Origin: a bacterium
Lineage (GTDB): Bacteria > CSSED10-310 > JAJRTK01
Direction: 5' to 3'
DNA: 24,713 bases
NCBI GenBank assembly: GCA_024278345.1
Contig: JAJRTK010000128.1
Span: 1-24,713 of the forward strand
Shown here: positions 7,799-16,348 of the stretch, one piece after another
How positions within the stretch are numbered: position 1 is the stretch's first letter
Layout: each line of letters begins with the position of its first letter
Notes under the pieces: generated by a model
Told to the model about the DNA's origin: nothing
Databases searched by the model: none
The model's input: the letters and a program-made list of their open reading frames with translations, nothing else
Program-made: the position numbers and the translations under genes

Positions 7799-9493
7799 TC
7801 AGCAACCAGGTCTCTTGAGCTTGTCGCTGATCCAGTCTTCCAAAAGTTGGGCAAGGATCGGGAGGCTTACGGCACCGTTTCCAAGAATTTTGTCGTGAAA
7901 CTCCTGGATGTCGAAGTCTGCCGCAAGTCGTCTTTCGGCTGTTTTTCGCAAGCGCCACATTTCTTGCTGCCCGATTTTGTAGGAAACGGCCTGGCCTGGC
8001 CAGGTGAGGTAACGATCAATTTCGTTTTCAATGTTATTTTTCGCCAGCGGTGTGTTGTCCGCCAGGAATTCCATCGCCTGGCCGCGGCTCCAGCCCAAGG
8101 CATGGAGACCCGTGTCGATGACCAGTCGGCACGCACGCCAGGCATCAAAGCTCAGGACGCCGAGCATGCTCAGCTCGCCACTATAAAGGCCCATCTCCTG
8201 TGCCAACCGCTCAACGTAGAGCGCCCAGCCTTCCACGTAGGCCGTCACGCCCACGTGGCGGCGGAAACTAGGAAGATTTCGAAGCTCTTGGGCGATGGCG
8301 ATCTGGAGATGATGACCGGGAATCGACTCGTGGAATGCCAGGACCTCTGCCTCATACCGGGGCCGGGTTGCCGGATCGCACGTGTTGACGTAGTAGATGC
8401 CGGGTCTCGATCCATCGGCCGCTGGCTGCCGGTAGTAAGCAATGGTGGAGTCTTTTTCTTCGTTGGCCGGCACGGGCTGAACTTGGCAGGACGCAGCCGG
8501 AAGTCTGCCAAACCAGTTGGGAATGATTTTGGCGGCGCGCTTCAGTGCATCTTCCGCCTGGGCCTGAATCTCTTCCCGGGTCTGGAAATGGAGTTGAGGG
8601 TTAGAGCGGAGGTGTTCGAAGATCCTTGGAAGCTCTGTCTCGCCCAGGAGCCGTTTCCCGAGCCCCAGCATTTCTTCGCGGATTCGCGTCAACTCCTCAA
8701 GGCCGATCTGGTGGATTTCCTTGGCTGTGAGATCTAGGGTCGTGTAAGCCTTGAGAAGGGTTTGGTAGGCTTGCGCCCCATCAGGCAGGTGGACCAATCC
8801 TGCCTTGGCGTTGCCCCGAGCAGCGGGGAGTATTTCGTTTTTGAGCAGATCTAGGTAGCGGACAAATGCCGGTCTTGCCAAGTTTTCCACGGCCTGAGTC
8901 ATGCGTCGTTCGAATTCCTCGGAGTCTACCTTGCTCCAGCCATTTCGGTTTTTTCCCACCGGCACCAAGAGATCCCATTGGGCGGTAGGCGTTGCCAACA
9001 TCGTCTCCACCTGGGAAATCACCTTGACCACCGAGGCCTTGGGAGCGACTTTTCCCTGAGCTAGTGAGTGTCGGAGATTGTCGGTGTGCCCATCGATGTA
9101 GTCCCCGATCTTCTCCCAACGTTCTGCCATTTTAGACCCAAGCTCCGGAGTCGAGGGATCCTGGAGCTGCGCTGTCATCGCCAAATGGGTCTGAATTCCG
9201 GCCATGGGATCAATGGTCCAGAGGTCAAGGCCGGCCCGCAAATGGATAAGTTGGCTGTCGATTTCCCACTGAAGGCACTTTGCCGTAACCTGCTCCTCAG
9301 CATCCAAGGAATCAAGATCCAGTTGCGCCAACTTTTCCCGGGTCGCTTCCAACCATTTTCCCATCCGTTCGCGGCCCTCGGGCGAGGGATCGGGCATTTC
9401 GGAATCGAAGCGCCGGTCCCCCAGCATGGTTGCCGAGAGAGGGTTTTGGCGAAGGAATTCTTCCCAATAGTCGTGGGCGATTTGCTCGATCAT
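7799..9493 (-). CDS. DUF885 family putative zinc metallopeptidase
   Basis: A 564-residue protein of the DUF885 family. The signature HESIPGHH is at residues 388-395, a HExxxxHH-type metal site; the flanks AEVLAFHE and TAYVEGWALYVERL match the family. Near the C-terminus is PGQAVSYKIGQQEM, typical of DUF885. I chose ATG 9493 because GAGGAG lies upstream and the family begins near this IEQIAHDYWEEFL segment. Many relatives carry signal peptides; this one does not, so a cytoplasmic location is inferred. The family is related to carboxypeptidase-like metalloproteases, but activity is shown for few members. It lies upstream of the DUF1573 gene on the same strand (133 bp gap). Confidence 0.9.
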   Translation of the reverse strand: MIEQIAHDYWEEFLRQNPLSATMLGDRRFDSEMPDPSPEGRERMGKWLEATREKLAQLDLDSLDAEEQVTAKCLQWEIDSQLIHLRAGLDLWTIDPMAGIQTHLAMTAQLQDPSTPELGSKMAERWEKIGDYIDGHTDNLRHSLAQGKVAPKASVVKVISQVETMLATPTAQWDLLVPVGKNRNGWSKVDSEEFERRMTQAVENLARPAFVRYLDLLKNEILPAARGNAKAGLVHLPDGAQAYQTLLKAYTTLDLTAKEIHQIGLEELTRIREEMLGLGKRLLGETELPRIFEHLRSNPQLHFQTREEIQAQAEDALKRAAKIIPNWFGRLPAASCQVQPVPANEEKDSTIAYYRQPAADGSRPGIYYVNTCDPATRPRYEAEVLAFHESIPGHHLQIAIAQELRNLPSFRRHVGVTAYVEGWALYVERLAQEMGLYSGELSMLGVLSFDAWRACRLVIDTGLHALGWSRGQAMEFLADNTPLAKNNIENEIDRYLTWPGQAVSYKIGQQEMWRLRKTAERRLAADFDIQEFHDKILGNGAVSLPILAQLLEDWISDKLKRPGC

Positions 9494-9750
9494 GGGGGCT
9501 TTCTCCTCGTTCAAGGAAAGTGGGTTTCGGCGCAGCGGTTTGGGAAAAACAACGCGGAGACTCTTGCCCGGGGGACCCTGATTCAGGTGCCCGGAGTGGC
9601 TCGTGTGGCGGCCGGGGGGCGAAAAGTGATAAGCGAGTGGCTTGTCAGAGGCATGGCCAGAGCATGGCAGAACCATCAAGTGGCCTTGTATAGCAAGTGA
9701 CGCTTAGTGTTTCCAGAACAGGAGCCATCCCGCGGAGGGCATGACGCCTC

Positions 9751-9786
9751 GTTGGAGTCTCCAACCCATTTTGGAGGAGAAGGGGG
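9751..9786 (+). promoter_or_regulatory. Leader of queF with two mutually exclusive hairpins
   Basis: TTGGAG occurs twice (9752-9757 and 9771-9776) around one CTCCAA (9759-9764). The leader can form GTTGGA-GTC-TCCAAC (9751-9765), or the centre can pair forward as CTCCAA-CCCATT-TTGGAG (9759-9776), covering the start of the purine-rich ribosome-site region (9773-9786). That is the geometry of a translational on/off switch. No preQ1 aptamer consensus is visible upstream, so the ligand, if any, is unknown. The rest of 9494-9750 shows no gene. Confidence 0.35.
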
Positions 9787-9793
9787 AATCGCA

Positions 9794-10165
9794 GTGAGCA
9801 CCACTCCGTCAAAGCAGTTGGAGACCTTTCCCAACCCCTGCCCGGAAAGGCCCTACGAAGTCCAATTCCATTGCCCGGAATTCACCTGCCTCTGTCCCCT
9901 CACGGGGCAGCCCGATTTCGCCGATATCGCCATTACCTACATTCCCGCGGAGCTCTGCATTGAACTAAAATCCCTCAAGCTTTACCTCTGGTCCTATCGC
10001 GATGAAGGGGCTTTTCACGAGGCAGTCACAAACCGGATTCTGGACGATCTCGTTCTAGCCGCCGCCCCCATCTGGATGGAGGTTGTGGGGGAGTTCTACG
10101 TCAGAGGCGGCATCGAGACGTCCGTACGGGTAGCTCACGGGGAACGCCCGCAAGGCGCGCCGTGA
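9794..10165 (+). CDS. queF: NADPH-dependent 7-cyano-7-deazaguanine reductase QueF
   Basis: Reduces preQ0 to preQ1 with NADPH in queuosine biosynthesis; acts in the cytosol. This is the short, unfused QueF type at 123 residues. Cys34 in CLCPLTGQPDF is the thioimide-forming cysteine and Asp41 the proton donor; the substrate-binding pair His75-Glu76 (GAFHE) falls at the expected 42-residue spacing from the cysteine. The segment ELKSLKLYLWSYR is also characteristic. GTG 9794 is chosen because a GGGGG ribosome site lies 7 nt upstream and the protein then begins just before the conserved TFPNP. Other queuosine genes (queC, queD, queE, tgt) are absent from the window, so it is an isolated pathway gene. 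Confidence 0.96.
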   Translation: MSTTPSKQLETFPNPCPERPYEVQFHCPEFTCLCPLTGQPDFADIAITYIPAELCIELKSLKLYLWSYRDEGAFHEAVTNRILDDLVLAAAPIWMEVVGEFYVRGGIETSVRVAHGERPQGAP

Positions 10166-10215
10166 AACAGAGGCCATGGTTTGGGGCAGGAACGATGGAT
10201 CTATGACGCGTGAAA

Positions 10216-10245
10216 TGGACATTCTGGCAGCGCTGGTGCTAAGAT
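10216..10245 (+). promoter_or_regulatory. Possible promoter of the acyl-CoA carboxylase operon
   Basis: TGGACA (10216-10221, 5 of 6 to the -35 consensus) and TAAGAT (10240-10245, 4 of 6 to the -10) are 18 bp apart, about 100 bp upstream of the carboxyltransferase start. Placement is right for the operon promoter; the match is moderate. Confidence 0.35.
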
Positions 10246-10346
10246 TCCCGCCGTTTCTATTGGAAGCCGCAAGCTCATGCGGCGCGGGATGGAGGGTTTC
10301 GGGTGGTCCTTAGCGGATCGGCCGACGCCGGATTTGGAGTGGACCG

Positions 10347-11894
10347 ATGTTGAAACGGAAGCTCGAAGAGCTGCGGCGGCTGGATACCAAGGCGGAGCTT
10401 GGTGGCGGGAAGGCCCGCATCGAGCGACACCATGCGGCCGGAAAAATGACGGCGAGGGAACGGATTGACTTTTTGGTGGATCCCGGTTCCTTCGTGGAGA
10501 TCGACAAATTCGTGACCCACCGTTGTCGCCATTTCGGGATGCAAGAGAAGCGTTTCCTGGGCGACGGCGTGGTGACGGGGCACGCCACCATTGATGGACG
10601 GCTTGTGTTCCTCTTTTCCCAGGATTTTACCGTTTTCGGCGGGTCTCTGTCCGAGGCCTACGCGGAGAAAATCTGCAAGATCATGGACACGGCGGTGGGG
10701 GTGGGCGCGCCAGTCATCGGATTGAACGACTCCGGCGGCGCAAGGATCCAGGAAGGCGTTGTTTCTCTTGCCGGTTACGCGGATATCTTCTTCCGGAATG
10801 TCCAGGCTTCCGGCGTCATTCCTCAGATTTCGGCCATCATGGGGCCTTGCGCCGGAGGCGCCGTTTATAGCCCGGCCATGACGGATTTCACGCTGATGGT
10901 GGACGGCACGAGCCAAATGTTCATCACGGGTCCCGACGTGATCAAGGCCGTGACTCACGAAGAAGTGACCTTTGAGGATCTCGGCGGAGCTAAGACCCAC
11001 GGCGGCAAGAGCGGTGTCTCCCATTACACCGCCACCGACGAGCGGGACTGCCTTCTCTTCATCCGGGAACTTTTGGGCTATCTGCCCTCCAACAATTGCG
11101 AGGATCCACCCCTCAAGAAGACGGACGACCCACCGGATCGTGCCGACGAGGACCTGAATTCCGTCGTTCCCACCAATCCCAACAAACCCTACGACATCCG
11201 AGAGATCATCACCCGAGCCGTAGACGATGGCGGCTTTCTTGAGATCCACGAGGAGTTCGCCAAGAACCTGGTGGTGGGGTTTGCCCGTTTCGATGGCCGC
11301 TCCGTTGGAATTGTGGCTAACCAGCCCGCGCATCTGGCCGGGGTCCTGGATATCGACGCTTCAGTCAAGGGCGCCCGCTTCGTCCGTTTCTGCGACGCCT
11401 TCAACATCCCCCTGGTGGTCTTCGAGGACGTGCCGGGCTTCCTGCCGGGGACCGAACAAGAGTGGCGCGGCATCATCCGACACGGCGCGAAACTGCTCTA
11501 TGCCTTCTGCGAGGCCACGGTGCCCAAGATCACCGTCGTCACCCGAAAGTCCTACGGCGGGGCTTATTGTGTCATGAACTCCAAGCAGGTGGGTGCCGAC
11601 CTCAACATTGCCTATCCCATGGCCGAGATCGCCGTCATGGGCCCTGATGGCGCGGTCAATATCGTCTACCGCAAGGAGATCCTGGCCGCCGAGGATCCCG
11701 AAGCGTTTCGCGACGGGAAGATCGCCGAATACCGCGAGGAGTTCGCCAACCCCTTCGTCGCCGCCCGCCGTGGCTACATCGACCGCATCATCGAACCAAA
11801 AACCACTCGCATGGAGATCTGCCGGGGCCTTCGCGTCCTGGACAACAAGCGCCAGGTGAGCCCTTCCAGGAAACACGGAAACATCCCTCTTTGA
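10347..11894 (+). CDS. pccB: Acyl-CoA carboxylase carboxyltransferase subunit (PccB-like)
   Basis: A 515-residue carboxyltransferase that moves CO2 from carboxybiotin to an acyl-CoA, most likely propionyl-CoA to give methylmalonyl-CoA. Both crotonase-like halves are present: N-terminal GGARIQEG and the oxyanion loop [16 protein letters not shown], and C-terminal [19 protein letters not shown] and [10 protein letters not shown]. The end, KHGNIPL, is the conserved PccB tail, so the gene is complete. Length and full-length similarity favour propionyl-CoA or broad acyl-CoA carboxylase over the split AccA/AccD type; methylmalonyl-CoA decarboxylase alpha subunits look alike, but the biotin carboxylase encoded downstream argues for carboxylase. 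It is first in a four-gene run; a 198-bp gap without a supported gene separates it from the biotin carboxylase. Confidence 0.95.
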   Translation: MLKRKLEELRRLDTKAELGGGKARIERHHAAGKMTARERIDFLVDPGSFVEIDKFVTHRCRHFGMQEKRFLGDGVVTGHATIDGRLVFLFSQDFTVFGGSLSEAYAEKICKIMDTAVGVGAPVIGLNDSGGARIQEGVVSLAGYADIFFRNVQASGVIPQISAIMGPCAGGAVYSPAMTDFTLMVDGTSQMFITGPDVIKAVTHEEVTFEDLGGAKTHGGKSGVSHYTATDERDCLLFIRELLGYLPSNNCEDPPLKKTDDPPDRADEDLNSVVPTNPNKPYDIREIITRAVDDGGFLEIHEEFAKNLVVGFARFDGRSVGIVANQPAHLAGVLDIDASVKGARFVRFCDAFNIPLVVFEDVPGFLPGTEQEWRGIIRHGAKLLYAFCEATVPKITVVTRKSYGGAYCVMNSKQVGADLNIAYPMAEIAVMGPDGAVNIVYRKEILAAEDPEAFRDGKIAEYREEFANPFVAARRGYIDRIIEPKTTRMEICRGLRVLDNKRQVSPSRKHGNIPL

Positions 11895-12092
11895 GCTGCC
11901 ACGAGCGCTGCACGGTTTCTGGAGGATTCCATCGACTCCCCCGAATCATCGTCTGCCGGTAGCGACTTTTCTTGGAGTTGCGTTCCGCTCCTGTCGGGCG
12001 CGGGCCCGCACCCGCCATCCGCCACTCCACACCGACCAAGCCGGGCCACGAACCGCCGGTCATCCATCGCCCTGAACAGTTCGGAAAACCCC

Positions 12093-13628
12093 ATGAACCA
12101 CCCCCAGAAGCCCATGAATCGCGAAATCAAGAAGATCCTCGTGGCCAACCGCGGCGAGATCGCCGTCCGCGTGCTCCGGGCCGCCAAGGAGATGGGGATC
12201 GCCACCGTCGCCATCTATTCCGAGCCGGACCGGAAGGCCCTCCACACCCTTTTAGCCGACGAGGTGCGGCTGGTGGGGCCTGCCCCCTCGTCCGCCAGCT
12301 ACCTCGACCAGAAGGCCGTCCTGGATGCGGCCCTGGAGACCGGCGCCGACGCCATCCATCCCGGCTATGGATTCCTGGCGGAGAATGCCGGTTTCGCCAC
12401 ACTTTGCCAGGAAGCCGGGATCGAGTTTATCGGCCCGGCTCCAAAGACCATTGCCATGATGGGAGACAAACTCCAGGCCCGGGAATTGGCGCGGCGCGCC
12501 GGAGTGCCGCTGGTCCCGGGCAGTGCCGGTCCCGTGGATCCTGGATCCGTCCTTGAGGAGGCCGAGGCCATCGGTTTTCCCGTGATGATCAAAGCATCGG
12601 CCGGCGGCGGCGGCAAAGGGATGCGCATCGCCCGCCATCCCGGCGAGCTCCAGTCCTTGTTCCAGATGGCGCGTTCCGAGGCCCAGTCGGCCTTCGGGAG
12701 TGATTCCGTCTACCTGGAGCGGTTTGTGGAAGAGCCGCGACACATCGAAATCCAGATTCTGGCGGACAAGCATGGGAACGTCGTTCACCTCTTCGAGCGG
12801 GAGTGCTCCGTTCAGCGCCGCCACCAAAAGGTGATCGAAGAGTCTCCAGCCTCTTGCCTGGAACAGCATACGCGGGACGAAATGGCCGCCGCCGCCGTGG
12901 AGTTGGCCCGGCAGTCAGGGTACATCGGCGCTGGAACGGTGGAGTTCCTTTTCGATGCCCGGCGCGGGGAGTTCTACTTTCTTGAGGTGAATACGCGGCT
13001 CCAGGTGGAACATCCGGTGACCGAGATGATCACGGGCGTCGATCTGGTGGTGCAGCAGATCCTCGTGGCTCGTGGCCAACCCCTTGAGCTCCGACAGGAA
13101 GACCTCTTCGTCCGCGGAGCCGCCATCGAGTGTAGAATTTATGCCGAGGATCCGTCTCGAGGTTTCATTCCTTCCCCCGGCCTGATCCGGAAGCTACGGT
13201 TTCCCCGTGGCCCAGGCGTCCGCGTGGACGAAGGCATTTACGAGGGATACGAGGTGCCCATCCACTACGACCCGCTCTTGGCGAAGCTCACCTGCTGGGC
13301 GACCACGCGGCAAGCCGCCATCGCCAGGACCCGCCGGGCGCTCTCCGAGTGCGTCGTAGCCGGGATCAAGACGCCCATCGAACACTATCACCACATTCTG
13401 GGGAGCAAGCTTTTTCGTAACGGCGGATACACCACGAAGATCCTGGAGCAGATCGCCCTCCCGGAGCCATCGGAGGAAGACCTCCTCGTGGCAGCCATTG
13501 CCGCGGGCATCGCTAGGCTCCGAGGGGAAGAAAAACTTTCCGAAAAAATTACGGAAAATGGCTCGGGCAATGGCATGAGCCCGTGGAAACAGGCGGGCCG
13601 GCGAGCAGTTCTACGCTCCCGTTGGTAG
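12093..13628 (+). CDS. accC: Biotin carboxylase subunit of acyl-CoA carboxylase
   Basis: A 511-residue biotin carboxylase: ATP- and bicarbonate-dependent carboxylation of the biotin on the carrier protein. Order seen: N-terminal ILVANRGEIAVRVLRAAKEM, ATP-grasp glycine loop KASAGGGGKGMR, RRHQKVIEESP, the catalytic EVNTRLQVEHPVTE, and the C-terminal IKTPIEHYHHIL. The protein stops after this domain plus a tail of about 40 residues, so it has no fused biotinyl domain; that is supplied by the next gene 10 nt away. Two starts are possible, ATG 12093 and ATG 12114 (MNREIKKILVANR); neither has a strong ribosome site, and 12114 is closer to the usual family start. Confidence 0.96.
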   Translation: MNHPQKPMNREIKKILVANRGEIAVRVLRAAKEMGIATVAIYSEPDRKALHTLLADEVRLVGPAPSSASYLDQKAVLDAALETGADAIHPGYGFLAENAGFATLCQEAGIEFIGPAPKTIAMMGDKLQARELARRAGVPLVPGSAGPVDPGSVLEEAEAIGFPVMIKASAGGGGKGMRIARHPGELQSLFQMARSEAQSAFGSDSVYLERFVEEPRHIEIQILADKHGNVVHLFERECSVQRRHQKVIEESPASCLEQHTRDEMAAAAVELARQSGYIGAGTVEFLFDARRGEFYFLEVNTRLQVEHPVTEMITGVDLVVQQILVARGQPLELRQEDLFVRGAAIECRIYAEDPSRGFIPSPGLIRKLRFPRGPGVRVDEGIYEGYEVPIHYDPLLAKLTCWATTRQAAIARTRRALSECVVAGIKTPIEHYHHILGSKLFRNGGYTTKILEQIALPEPSEEDLLVAAIAAGIARLRGEEKLSEKITENGSGNGMSPWKQAGRRAVLRSRW

Positions 13629-13638
13629 GGTAAATAGA

Positions 13639-14148
13639 ATGATCGATTACGAAGTGACGTTAAGTGGCGATTCAAAGAGGCTCCGGATTGAGCGTTGTGA
13701 AGGGGGATACAAAGTCGATATCGACGACCGGGAATTGTTTGTAAGCTGGACCGACCTAGAGCCCGGTCACCACTCCATCTTGCTAGGTGGCCGCCAGCGT
13801 GAGCTCCACGTCGTTCAGGAGCGTGACAGGGTCTATGTCCACTGCGGAGCCGCCGCCAAGGAAGCGCGGGTACAGGATCTTCGCCAGCGCCGGCGAGGCG
13901 GAGCCGCGGCAGGTGACGGCAGGTTCGAGATCAGCGCCGCCATGCCCGGCAAGGTCGTCCGCGTTTTGGTGGAAGAGGGGCAAACCGTGGAAACGGGCCA
14001 AGGAATCGTCGTCCTGGAAGCCATGAAGATGGAGAACGAATTGGGCGCCGGCCAGGCCGGGATGGTCAAAGAGATCCTTGTCAAAGCCGGAGACCTGGTG
14101 GAAAATGGTGCGCTCCTGGTACGTCTCGGCCCGCTAGAGAAGGCATGA
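13639..14148 (+). CDS. Biotin carboxyl carrier protein
   Basis: A 169-residue carrier for the acyl-CoA carboxylase. The C-terminal 75 residues form a biotinyl/lipoyl-type barrel with the canonical EAMKMEN motif; Lys130 is the expected biotinylation site. AMPGKVVRVLVEEGQTVETG and GMVKEILVKAGDLVENG are the two pseudo-symmetric halves. Residues 1-90 form a separate beta-rich region ending in an Arg/Ala-rich hinge (LRQRRRGGAAAG), probably for docking to the carboxylase. It begins 10 nt after the biotin carboxylase stop and its own stop overlaps the next start by 4 nt, so the genes are almost surely co-translated. Confidence 0.93.
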   Translation: MIDYEVTLSGDSKRLRIERCEGGYKVDIDDRELFVSWTDLEPGHHSILLGGRQRELHVVQERDRVYVHCGAAAKEARVQDLRQRRRGGAAAGDGRFEISAAMPGKVVRVLVEEGQTVETGQGIVVLEAMKMENELGAGQAGMVKEILVKAGDLVENGALLVRLGPLEKA

Positions 14149-16040
14149 GATTCACCACAAAGCTTGAGGGGGATGTGGCTCGCTGTTCCCGCCGGTGGCA
14201 GCGTTGGATCCGGAGCCTGGTTCGCCTCTGGCGCTGGACTCCCGTGGTCTGGTTCGACGAGCAGTACCAAAGCAGTATCTCCGGAGTGCCTCTCGATCCG
14301 CTGCGAGGCGCCAAGATCCTGACCTTCTTGAGCCTGGAGAACCTCGTGGGGCGCCGGGAAGTCCGTCGGCCGTTGGCTGTTTCCATGGAGCTTTTGAGGC
14401 GGGTTCACTCCGATGCCTACTTGGAGGAGCTTCAGCGACCCGGTGCGCTGACTCTTATCCTGGGAATGGAAGTGGCACAGGAGGAGCAAGATCACGTGCT
14501 CTCCTTGCAGCGGTTGATGGTGGGAGGGACCGTGGCCGCGGCGGAGCAGGCTTGGAGGTCCGGAGGCATTGGTTTTCACCTTGGTGGCGGCTTTCACCAC
14601 GCCTCTCCGAACCGGGGAGAGGGATTTTGTGTCTTCAATGACATCGTGGCGGCTGTCCTTCACCTCAGGGATCAGGGGTTTTCCGGGAAGATCCTGGTCG
14701 TGGACTGTGATTTGCATGACGGCGACGGCACGCGGGCCGCGTTTGCGGAGGATGCCACGGTCCACACTTTTTCCATTCATAATCACCATCTGGGGCCCAC
14801 CGATGTGCTGGAGGCCACCAGCGTAGAGCTGGGGAGCGGCATCGGTGACCACCGCTATATCCAAGAGCTGGAGCAACGGCTACCCGAGCTTCTGGCTTCA
14901 TTCCGGCCCGAGCTGGTGATCTACTTGGCCGGAGCGGACCCCGCGGCCGATGACCAGATCGGAGACTGGGAGATCAGCGCCCGAGGTATGATGCGCCGGG
15001 ATCGGCTTGTAGTTTCCGCGGTACGGAAAAAGAACTCTCTGCCGCTGGTTGTTTTGTTGGCCGGTGGTTATGGATCTGGCGCGTGGCGTTATGGGGGAAG
15101 ACTGGCATCGCTCCTCTTGTCCGGACGTTTCATTGAGCCGCCTTCCAACGAGATGGCGACCATGGCGCGGCTGAGGCACTTGGCGAAGCTCCTGCCAGCA
15201 TCCACCTTGATGGGAGAAAAGAGGGATGACGATTTCGGCCTCACCGAAGAAGATGTCATGGGAGGACTTGGGGTTCACGGGCGGGAAACCCGATTCTTGG
15301 GCTACTATTCCACACACGGCATCGAGTTGGCTTTGGAGCGGTACGCCTATTTGGCGCAGATCCGGGCCATGGGGTTTCCCCGGCCCCGCCTGAGCTTTGA
15401 GCTCCACGTGGGAGCAGCCCATCGGATGCGCCTCTACGGAGACGAAACCCGCCGGCTCCTTCTCCTGGAGCTGGTGGCGCGAAGGGATGGAGCAACGATT
15501 CGGGAGATGGAGCTTCTCCATATCGAGTGGCTTCTTCTCCAGAACCCGCGAGTCAGTTTTCCCCCCGGCCGACCGCCGTTACCGGGGCAGGAAAAACCCG
15601 GACTGGGACTCCTCCACGAGACCGTTGCCTTGCTCCTCTTGGTATGCCAGCGTCTGGACCTCGACGGTTTGGCCTTTGTTCCATCGAAGTACCATCTTGC
15701 CAAGTTTGGTGAGGGTCAGGGGCTTCGGTTTCTGGATCCCGTGGCCGAGGCTCGTCTCATTGCAATGAAAAATGCCTTGGGCAGGTTCTCGTTATCCACG
15801 GCGAGCTGGCTGGTGGAGAAGGGCGGGCTGGTCGATGTCCAGACGGGAAAGGCAGCGGTTTGGGAACCCAGTGTGATGGTGCTTCCCTGGTCTGCCAGTC
15901 TAAAGGAGAAACTGGAAGATCCGGACTACAAGGAGCTCGTCGTCGTTGCGCTCCCTGATTTCCGTTACAAGGCGATATCGGAATCGGGTCGTGAGACGCT
16001 TGTAGGGCATCGAGAAGGGGGGCTGGGTGATGCAATGTGA
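14145..16040 (+). CDS. Histone-deacetylase-family amidohydrolase with C-terminal extension
   Basis: A 631-residue zinc-dependent deacylase of the arginase/HDAC fold. The N-terminal half (about 35-330) has the full active site: GGGFHHAS with His151/His152, the zinc ligands Asp189 and His191 in DCDLHDGDGT, Asp265 in GADP, and the transition-state Tyr309 in AGGYG. Bacterial members act on acetylated polyamines, acetoin-related substrates or acyl-lysine; the substrate here is unknown. The C-terminal half (about 331-631) is soluble and not assigned to a named domain; it contains LSFELHVGAAHRMRLYG, PGLGLLHE and YHLAKFG. The start overlaps the carrier-protein stop as ATGA, tying expression to the acyl-CoA carboxylase. 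There is no signal peptide, so it is cytoplasmic. Confidence 0.9.
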   Translation: MRFTTKLEGDVARCSRRWQRWIRSLVRLWRWTPVVWFDEQYQSSISGVPLDPLRGAKILTFLSLENLVGRREVRRPLAVSMELLRRVHSDAYLEELQRPGALTLILGMEVAQEEQDHVLSLQRLMVGGTVAAAEQAWRSGGIGFHLGGGFHHASPNRGEGFCVFNDIVAAVLHLRDQGFSGKILVVDCDLHDGDGTRAAFAEDATVHTFSIHNHHLGPTDVLEATSVELGSGIGDHRYIQELEQRLPELLASFRPELVIYLAGADPAADDQIGDWEISARGMMRRDRLVVSAVRKKNSLPLVVLLAGGYGSGAWRYGGRLASLLLSGRFIEPPSNEMATMARLRHLAKLLPASTLMGEKRDDDFGLTEEDVMGGLGVHGRETRFLGYYSTHGIELALERYAYLAQIRAMGFPRPRLSFELHVGAAHRMRLYGDETRRLLLLELVARRDGATIREMELLHIEWLLLQNPRVSFPPGRPPLPGQEKPGLGLLHETVALLLLVCQRLDLDGLAFVPSKYHLAKFGEGQGLRFLDPVAEARLIAMKNALGRFSLSTASWLVEKGGLVDVQTGKAAVWEPSVMVLPWSASLKEKLEDPDYKELVVVALPDFRYKAISESGRETLVGHREGGLGDAM

Positions 16041-16118
16041 GCCGCGGCGGCTGCGGGTAGGCCTGTTGGGCATCCACGCAAAGCGGGACAATGGGCCACC
16101 GGGGAAAAAACTTGGCAT

Positions 16119-16205
16119 CGGACAACGCCGTGCTCCGCTCGGCGGGTAACGCCTAGCGTTACTCGGCGGTTGTCCGGGGACTCCGGCTGCGGCCCTGTGG
16201 GCCGC
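16119..16205. repeat. Nested hairpin cluster adjoining repeat copy B
   Basis: CGGACAAC (16119-16126) pairs with GTTGTCCG (16169-16176), extended by GCCG/CGGC with one bulged G. Inside is a perfect hairpin GTAACGC-CTA-GCGTTAC (16146-16162). A third perfect hairpin, GCGGCCC-TGT-GGGCCGC, follows at 16189-16205. Together they form a branched structure 79 nt after the deacylase stop. It has no T-run, so it is more like a mobile or REP-type element than a terminator, though it may stop or stabilise the operon transcript. Confidence 0.65.
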
Positions 16206-16207
16206 GG

Positions 16208-16348
16208 CGCAAGCTCCCATCGCAGGTCCGGAGGCCGCCTCCGCCGGGCTCCAGGGCCGGCGGCCCTGGCGCCGTGCCCGGAGTCCACAGGGTGGCCGGG
16301 GCCGAGCGACAGGAAGAGCTGCCGAAGGCACCACCGATGGACGAGGCC
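16208..16348 (+). repeat. Dispersed intergenic repeat, copy B
   Basis: About 141 bp closely matching 6406-6545 in the same orientation. It contains a stronger version of the internal hairpin, CCAGGGCC-GGC-GGCCCTGG (16251-16269). Similarity to copy A ends at CCGATGGACGA(A/G)GCC, exactly where similarity to the helicase nuclease domain begins. Confidence 0.85.

Noticed and set aside
9068-9700. 210-codon plus-strand frame over the 5' part of the DUF885 gene
   Set aside because: It is antisense to conserved DUF885 sequence and shows no recognisable motif.
9690-9793. preQ1 riboswitch upstream of queF
   Set aside because: No preQ1-I loop (CTAGCTACACC-type) or A-rich tail is present; only the alternative hairpins can be supported.
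10275-11333. Long minus-strand open frame opposite the carboxyltransferase gene
   Set aside because: It lies almost wholly antisense to the strongly conserved PccB-like protein and has no domain of its own; high GC makes such antisense frames common.
16146-16176. Integron attC-like site
   Set aside because: GTTAC and GTAAC arms are present, but the conserved attC core half-sites (RYYYAAC and GTTRRRY) do not fit and there is no integrase.
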